Shown here: one piece after another, positions 7,352 to 9,758 of the stretch
Layout: each line of letters begins with the position of its first letter
How positions within the stretch are numbered: position 1 is the first letter of the stretch
Notes under the pieces: generated by a model
Seen by the model: only the letters and a program-made list of their open reading frames with translations
Told to the model about the DNA's origin: nothing
Databases searched by the model: none
Position numbers and translations under genes: made by a program
Origin: an uncultured Bacteroidales bacterium
GTDB lineage: Bacteria > Bacteroidota > Bacteroidia > Bacteroidales > WCHB1-69
Direction of reading: 5' to 3'
Length of the DNA: 9,758 bases
NCBI GenBank assembly: GCA_946407715.1
Contig: CAMJPH010000083.1
Span: 1-9,758 of the forward strand

Positions 7352-7729
7352 ATGAACGAAGACAATCCCATCGTAGAGAAAAGCAAGGCGTTTGCTTTGA
7401 GAGTCATCAAGTTAAGTGACTTTCTTATTGCAAAGAAACTATACACTTTTGCGGACCAAGTGTTTCGAAGCGGCACAAGCATCGGGGCGAATGTGAGGGA
7501 GGCAACGGCCGCGCAGAGTCGGAACGACTTCCTTGCCAAGATGTACATCGCGTTCAAGGAGGCTGTTGAAACGGCATATTGGCTGGAACTGCTTCACGAG
7601 AGCGGGAAGATTGAATCTTCACATTTTGAAAGTATTATCGCCGACTGCCGTGAACTTATAAGGATGCTTTCTTCCATAACCAAATCCACAAAAGACGGCA
7701 CCAAGAAACGGCTTCCCGGCAATTCCTAA
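7352..7729 (+). CDS. Four-helix-bundle protein, 23S rRNA IVP / S23 family (copy 1)
   Basis: This 125-residue protein has the family signature: FADQVFRSGTSIGANVREA (33-51), then SRNDFLAKMYIAFKEAVET (56-74), then YWLELLHES (76-84). That fits PF05635 / TIGR02436. Members form helical bundles and oligomers. They are encoded in intervening sequences of bacterial 23S rRNA, and relatives (Avd) serve diversity-generating retroelements. The biochemical function of free-standing members is unknown. The last residues (GNS) and the TAA stop at 7727 lie within the element's right inverted repeat, so gene and repeat form one unit. The gene is antisense to the tape measure gene that it interrupts. Identity to copy 2 is 104 of 125 residues. 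Confidence 0.9.
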   Translation: MNEDNPIVEKSKAFALRVIKLSDFLIAKKLYTFADQVFRSGTSIGANVREATAAQSRNDFLAKMYIAFKEAVETAYWLELLHESGKIESSHFESIIADCRELIRMLSSITKSTKDGTKKRLPGNS

Positions 7730-7755
7730 TTCCTAATTCCTCATCCCTAATTGAA
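7721..7755 (+). repeat. Right inverted repeat of mini-element 1
   Basis: The sequence is AATTCCT heptads three times, then CATCCCT, then AATTGAA. It is the inverse of the left end with four mismatches. It carries the stop codon of the IVP gene in its first heptad. Confidence 0.85.
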
Positions 7756-7931
7756 AAACAGTACGGGTCGCCAGCCTGTAGATGGCCGTGCCCGCCGCGA
7801 CTATCGCGGTTGCGAGTGCCACCCACGGCACGGCGTTGGCCGATGCGTTCATCTTTCTCACCGCAGCAGCAGCCCTTTCGGTGTTGCCCGCCATCTTCGC
7901 CTGCGCTGCCGCCACCGCATAGACCGCCGTG
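7756..7931 (-). pseudogene. Phage tail tape measure protein, middle fragment
   Basis: About 58 residues of GC-rich coding sequence lie between the two mini-elements. The fragment reads AVYAVAAAQAKMAGNTERAA, then AVRKMNASANAVPWVALATA, then a hydrophobic IVAAGTAIYRLATRT. This alanine-rich stretch followed by a membrane-like helix resembles the central hydrophobic region of tape measure proteins. Both ends are cut by inverted repeats. The frame is the same as in the fragments on either side. It has no start of its own, so it is a relic. Confidence 0.6.
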
Positions 7932-7965
7932 TTCAATTAGGAATTAGGAGTTAGTAATTAGGAAT
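7932..7965 (+). repeat. Left inverted repeat of mini-element 2
   Basis: The heptads are CAATTAG, GAATTAG, GAGTTAG, TAATTAG, GAAT. They match the reverse complement of 8371-8404 at 31 of 34 positions. The outer 18 bases are perfect. Confidence 0.85.
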
Positions 7966-7975
7966 AAAAAAAGCG

Positions 7976-7983
7976 TACATTTG
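7976..7983 (+). promoter_or_regulatory. Bacteroidota -7 box (TACATTTG) of mini-element 2
   Basis: This is an exact TAnnTTTG match, 17 bases before the ATG of the second IVP gene. The position corresponds to the box in mini-element 1. The two n bases differ (CA here, CT there) while the fixed bases are kept, which suggests a working promoter. Confidence 0.65.
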
Positions 7984-8000
7984 CAGAAGATTTTTAAACC

Positions 8001-8378
8001 ATGAACGAAGATAATCCCATTGTAGAGAAAAGCAAAGCTTTTGCATTGAGAATCATAAGGTTGAATGATTATCTCATCGCAAAGAAACTGTTCACCTTGG
8101 CGGATCAGGTGTCGAGAAGCGGAACGAGCGTCGGGGCGAATGTGCGGGAGGCAACGGCCGCGCAGAGTCGGAGCGACTTCCTCGACGAGATGTACATCGC
8201 GTTCAAGGAGGCCGTTGAAACGGAATACTGGTTGGAATTGCTTCATGAAAGCGGGAGAATAGAGTCTCCTCATTTCGAAAGCATTGTCGCCGACTGCCGC
8301 GAACTTATAAGGATGCTTTCATCCATAACCAAATCAACAAAAGACGGCAAACAGGAACGGCAACCCGAACATTCCTAA
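8001..8378 (+). CDS. Four-helix-bundle protein, 23S rRNA IVP / S23 family (copy 2)
   Basis: This is a 125-residue paralogue of copy 1 with 21 substitutions and no gaps. The signature segments are kept: LADQVSRSGTSVGANVREA (33-51), SRSDFLDEMYIAFKEAVET (56-74) and YWLELLHES (76-84). Differences are largely conservative until the last eight residues before the terminal serine, where six differ. Many third-position changes accompany them, which fits purifying selection on the protein. The first 110 or so bases differ more from copy 1 than the middle section, hinting at patchy exchange between family members. The stop codon again lies in the right repeat (CAT TCC TAA). Confidence 0.9.
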   Translation: MNEDNPIVEKSKAFALRIIRLNDYLIAKKLFTLADQVSRSGTSVGANVREATAAQSRSDFLDEMYIAFKEAVETEYWLELLHESGRIESPHFESIVADCRELIRMLSSITKSTKDGKQERQPEHS

Positions 8379-8404
8379 TTCCTCATTCCTAATTCCTAAT
8401 TGAA
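8371..8404 (+). repeat. Right inverted repeat of mini-element 2
   Basis: The sequence is ATTCCTA, ATTCCTC, ATTCCTA, ATTCCTA, ATTGAA, the inverse of 7932-7965 with three mismatches. It contains the IVP stop codon, and on the other strand the premature stop of the tape measure fragment. Confidence 0.85.
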
Positions 8405-9336
8405 TATGAGCTGCTTGAACTTGCCGAGTTCCATTCCGGCAATCTTGGCGAACTCCGCAGGCTTGGATATGACCTTTTGGATGAGCTTTTGGAAAGCGGT
8501 GGCCGACATCTCCACCTTCTGCATGTCCTGATCAAGGGCTGAGGCGAAGCCGAGGATCTGGTCGGCGGCGAGTCCGGCTTGGACGGCGATGCCGCCCAGC
8601 CGCCCCGTGAAGTTGACCATGTACTGCTCGTTGGCCGTGCTGGTCTTGCCCAGCTCGTTGACGGCGGAACCCAGCGAAAGCAGCTGCTCTTTGAGTGACT
8701 TGTCCTTGAGCATGTCGGTGGACTTCTTATAGACGTCCACCATCTTGCCGATGGCCAGCGTCGCGTCATCGCCCAAAACGTCCCCCATGGAGACGTTGAT
8801 GATGTCCGCCGCCTCAACGAACTGCTGCACCAGTTCCTTGGAGGAGATGCCCAGCTTGCCCGCGATGTAGGCGAGGTTGTTGAGCTGCTCGCGGCTGGTG
8901 CGGGTATCTAAGTGCTTGAAGCTCTCGTTGAGTTCCTCCACCTGCTCGCGGGTCATCCCCGTGGTCTTGATGACGTCGGAATACACGTCGTCCATGGCGG
9001 CAAGGTCGGGGCCACCTGCTTGAGGGTTGAAGTCACGTTGTCGAGCGAGGAGAGGATCTGCGTCAGGCCTCCGATGCCCGTGCCGAACTGCAGCACCTTG
9101 TTGTACATTTCCGTCCATGCGGAGGCGGCGGAGCCGATGTTCTGCGCGTGCTCCTTGAGGTACTGCCTCAGTTCATTGATTTTCTTGGCGTGGGAAATGT
9201 ACTCGTCCGAGCCGATGACCATGCGGTTCTGCTCGTTCACGAGTTTGTTCATCTCGGAACGTATCTGTTTGACGGAGGCCTTCACCTCCTTGCCGTTGAT
9301 GTAGATGGTTACCCTGCGGGTGCTGCTCTTTGCCAT
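8405..9336 (-). pseudogene. Phage tail tape measure protein, N-terminal fragment, frameshifted
   Basis: The start is the ATG at 9336 (MAKSSTRRVTIYINGKEVKA), a typical opening for Bacteroidales tape measure proteins. A helical, probably coiled-coil stretch (20-65) follows. About 110 residues in, the frame breaks at a run of four Gs on the + strand (9008-9011). Restoring one base gives KQVAPDLAAMDDVYSDV in a continuous frame. The rest (about 200 residues) carries the TP901-type core: TRTSREQLNNLAYIAGKLGI, then FVEAADIINVSMGDVLGDDA, then GGIAVQAGLAADQILGFASA. It ends at mini-element 2 after GKFKQLI. Intact proteins of this type are much longer, so the rest is lost or represented only by the two small downstream pieces. 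The protein normally sets tail length and acts in DNA delivery; this copy cannot. Confidence 0.75.
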
Positions 9337-9531
9337 AAACCTGTAGTTTGTGGCAAAGATGGCATAAACGTCCGTCACGGATAGGGACGGCTACGGGAAA
9401 ACGATGTCGTGCTGGTTGACTGCGTTTTCCTCTTCCCTAATACTGCGACAACGATAGTAGTGGTTATGAGCACGAAGTGCGAAATTTGAACGGATAGCGT
9501 GCCCGGTCGCCCAAGAGAAGAAAAAAAGCAT
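9337..9531. other. Non-coding stretch upstream of the tape measure start
   Basis: I see no convincing gene or promoter here. A short near-repeat (GCCATAAAC at 9332-9340 and GGCATAAAC at 9361-9369) surrounds the tape measure start. CCGTC/GACGG (9372-9376 and 9386-9390) could form a weak 5-bp hairpin. A leftward frame at 9375-9581 crosses the terminator at 9532-9555 and has no protein-like character. Confidence 0.4.
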
Positions 9532-9555
9532 AAAAAAGAGGACCCGAAAGCCCTC
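9532..9555 (-). terminator. Leftward rho-independent terminator
   Basis: Read on the minus strand, GAGGGC, loop TTTCGG and GTCCTC form a 6-bp stem (one G-T pair), followed at once by six Ts (9537-9532). It lies about 30 bases after the stop at 9587-9589 and would end transcription coming from the right. The tape measure gene would then need its own promoter. Confidence 0.6.
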
Positions 9556-9586
9556 CTTTCATTTCTCATAGCGTATTGCATTCATT

Positions 9587-9688
9587 TCATCGTCTCACCG
9601 CCTTCCTCACCACGCTCACCCCTCGTTCGAAGTTGATCTTTACGAGGTACGTGCCGGAGGGATAAGTCGAGAGGGTACGGTTCCCGTG
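9587..9688 (-). pseudogene. Relic resembling a T9SS type A sorting domain (last 33 codons)
   Basis: The reading frame directly after the TGA at 9689 encodes HGNRTLSTYPSGTYLVKINF followed by ERGVSVVRKAVRR and a stop. The YPSGTYLVKI motif, a glycine turn and a basic KAVRR end match the final part of T9SS (por secretion) type A C-terminal sorting domains. These domains direct secreted proteins to the cell surface in Bacteroidota. The upstream part of such a domain is not present, and the preceding codons look unrelated. It is probably the leftover 3' end of a host gene for a secreted protein, with the terminator just after it. A short chance match is still possible. Confidence 0.4.
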
Positions 9689-9758
9689 TCAATCCTCTTT
9701 CCTCAAGAAATCGTCCAAATCCATCAAGTTGGAAGGGTTGACAATCTTGTCGAAGAGG
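9689..9758 (-). CDS. C-terminal end of an unidentified leftward gene (partial)
   Basis: Only 22 codons are in the window: LFDKIVNPSNLMDLDDFLRK, then ED and TGA. The acidic, leucine-rich text reads like real protein, but no family is recognisable. It is in the same frame as the sorting-domain-like relic that follows, separated only by the TGA. It could be a phage gene upstream of the tape measure, or a gene truncated by a nonsense mutation. Confidence 0.45.
   Translation of the reverse strand, partial: LFDKIVNPSNLMDLDDFLRKED

Larger units (their letters stand above)
7281..7755 (+). mobile_element. IVP-type mini-element 1 (475 bp, inverted heptad repeats plus one four-helix-bundle gene)
   Basis: The unit is bounded by TTCAATTAGG (7281-7290) and its inverse CCTAATTGAA (7746-7755). 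Between them are a short A-rich promoter and one 125-codon gene. The flanking sequence on both sides is tape measure coding sequence on the opposite strand, so this is an insertion. No target-site duplication is visible. The layout (ORF in the loop of a long stem) copies that of 23S rRNA intervening sequences with S23/IVP ORFs. No transposase, recombinase or reverse transcriptase is encoded, so it is either non-autonomous or moves by an unknown route. Confidence 0.7.
7932..8404 (+). mobile_element. IVP-type mini-element 2 (473 bp)
   Basis: It has the same architecture and orientation as mini-element 1, with only 2 bp difference in length. It is bounded by TTCAATTAGG from 7932 and CCTAATTGAA at 8395-8404. 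It interrupts the tape measure gene after codons reading GKFKQLI. On the tape measure strand the reading frame enters the repeat as Phe-Asn and meets a TAG at once (8396-8398). Flanking bases (GTG on the left, TAT on the right) show no target duplication. Confidence 0.7.

Noticed and set aside
7281..8404. Diversity-generating retroelement with Avd-like proteins
   Set aside because: No reverse transcriptase, template repeat or adenine-biased variable repeat is seen. The family relation alone does not support it.
9003..9018. Programmed -1 frameshift in the tape measure gene
   Set aside because: The bases GGCCCCG do not form an X XXY YYZ slippery site in the incoming frame. Known programmed shifts are in the tail chaperone genes upstream, and this gene is broken elsewhere.

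Overview
The window looks like the left end of a decayed, tRNA-integrated prophage from a member of the Bacteroidales. Four things point there: a tRNA-Ser 3' end without an encoded CCA, two perfect Bacteroidota -7 boxes (TAnnTTTG), a DUF4221-like lipoprotein operon, and a C-terminal fragment resembling a type IX secretion (T9SS) sorting signal. The genus cannot be fixed. The phage genes are GC-rich and the inserted cargo is clearly AT-rich.

Layout. Bases 1-27 are the 3' end of a tRNA-Ser, followed by a terminator-like hairpin and the attachment region. A tyrosine recombinase (176-1444, +) follows. It converges and overlaps with a large phage tail protein (1401-3818, -). An AT-rich cargo operon on the opposite strand (4007-6831, +) encodes an ECF sigma factor, a four-helix membrane protein, a DUF4221-like beta-propeller lipoprotein and a small thioredoxin-like lipoprotein. 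From 6818 to 9336 (-) lies a phage tail tape measure gene broken into three pieces. The right edge holds a terminator, a relic resembling a T9SS sorting domain, and the end of one more leftward gene.

The most unusual structure is in the tape measure gene. Its pieces are separated by two small elements of 475 and 473 bp. Each has long imperfect inverted repeats built from degenerate AATTAGG heptads, its own TAnnTTTG promoter, and one 125-residue four-helix-bundle protein of the 23S rRNA intervening-sequence (S23/IVP) family. The architecture matches rRNA intervening sequences (an ORF in the loop of a long stem), but here it sits in protein-coding phage DNA. The two proteins are 83 percent identical. 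Tape measure sequence appears to be missing at both junctions. No transposase or reverse transcriptase is visible, so how these units move is unknown.

The prophage is unlikely to make virions from these genes. The tape measure is interrupted twice and frameshifted once, and both phage genes bordering the cargo look trimmed. The integrase, the cargo operon and both IVP genes have intact frames and may still work.
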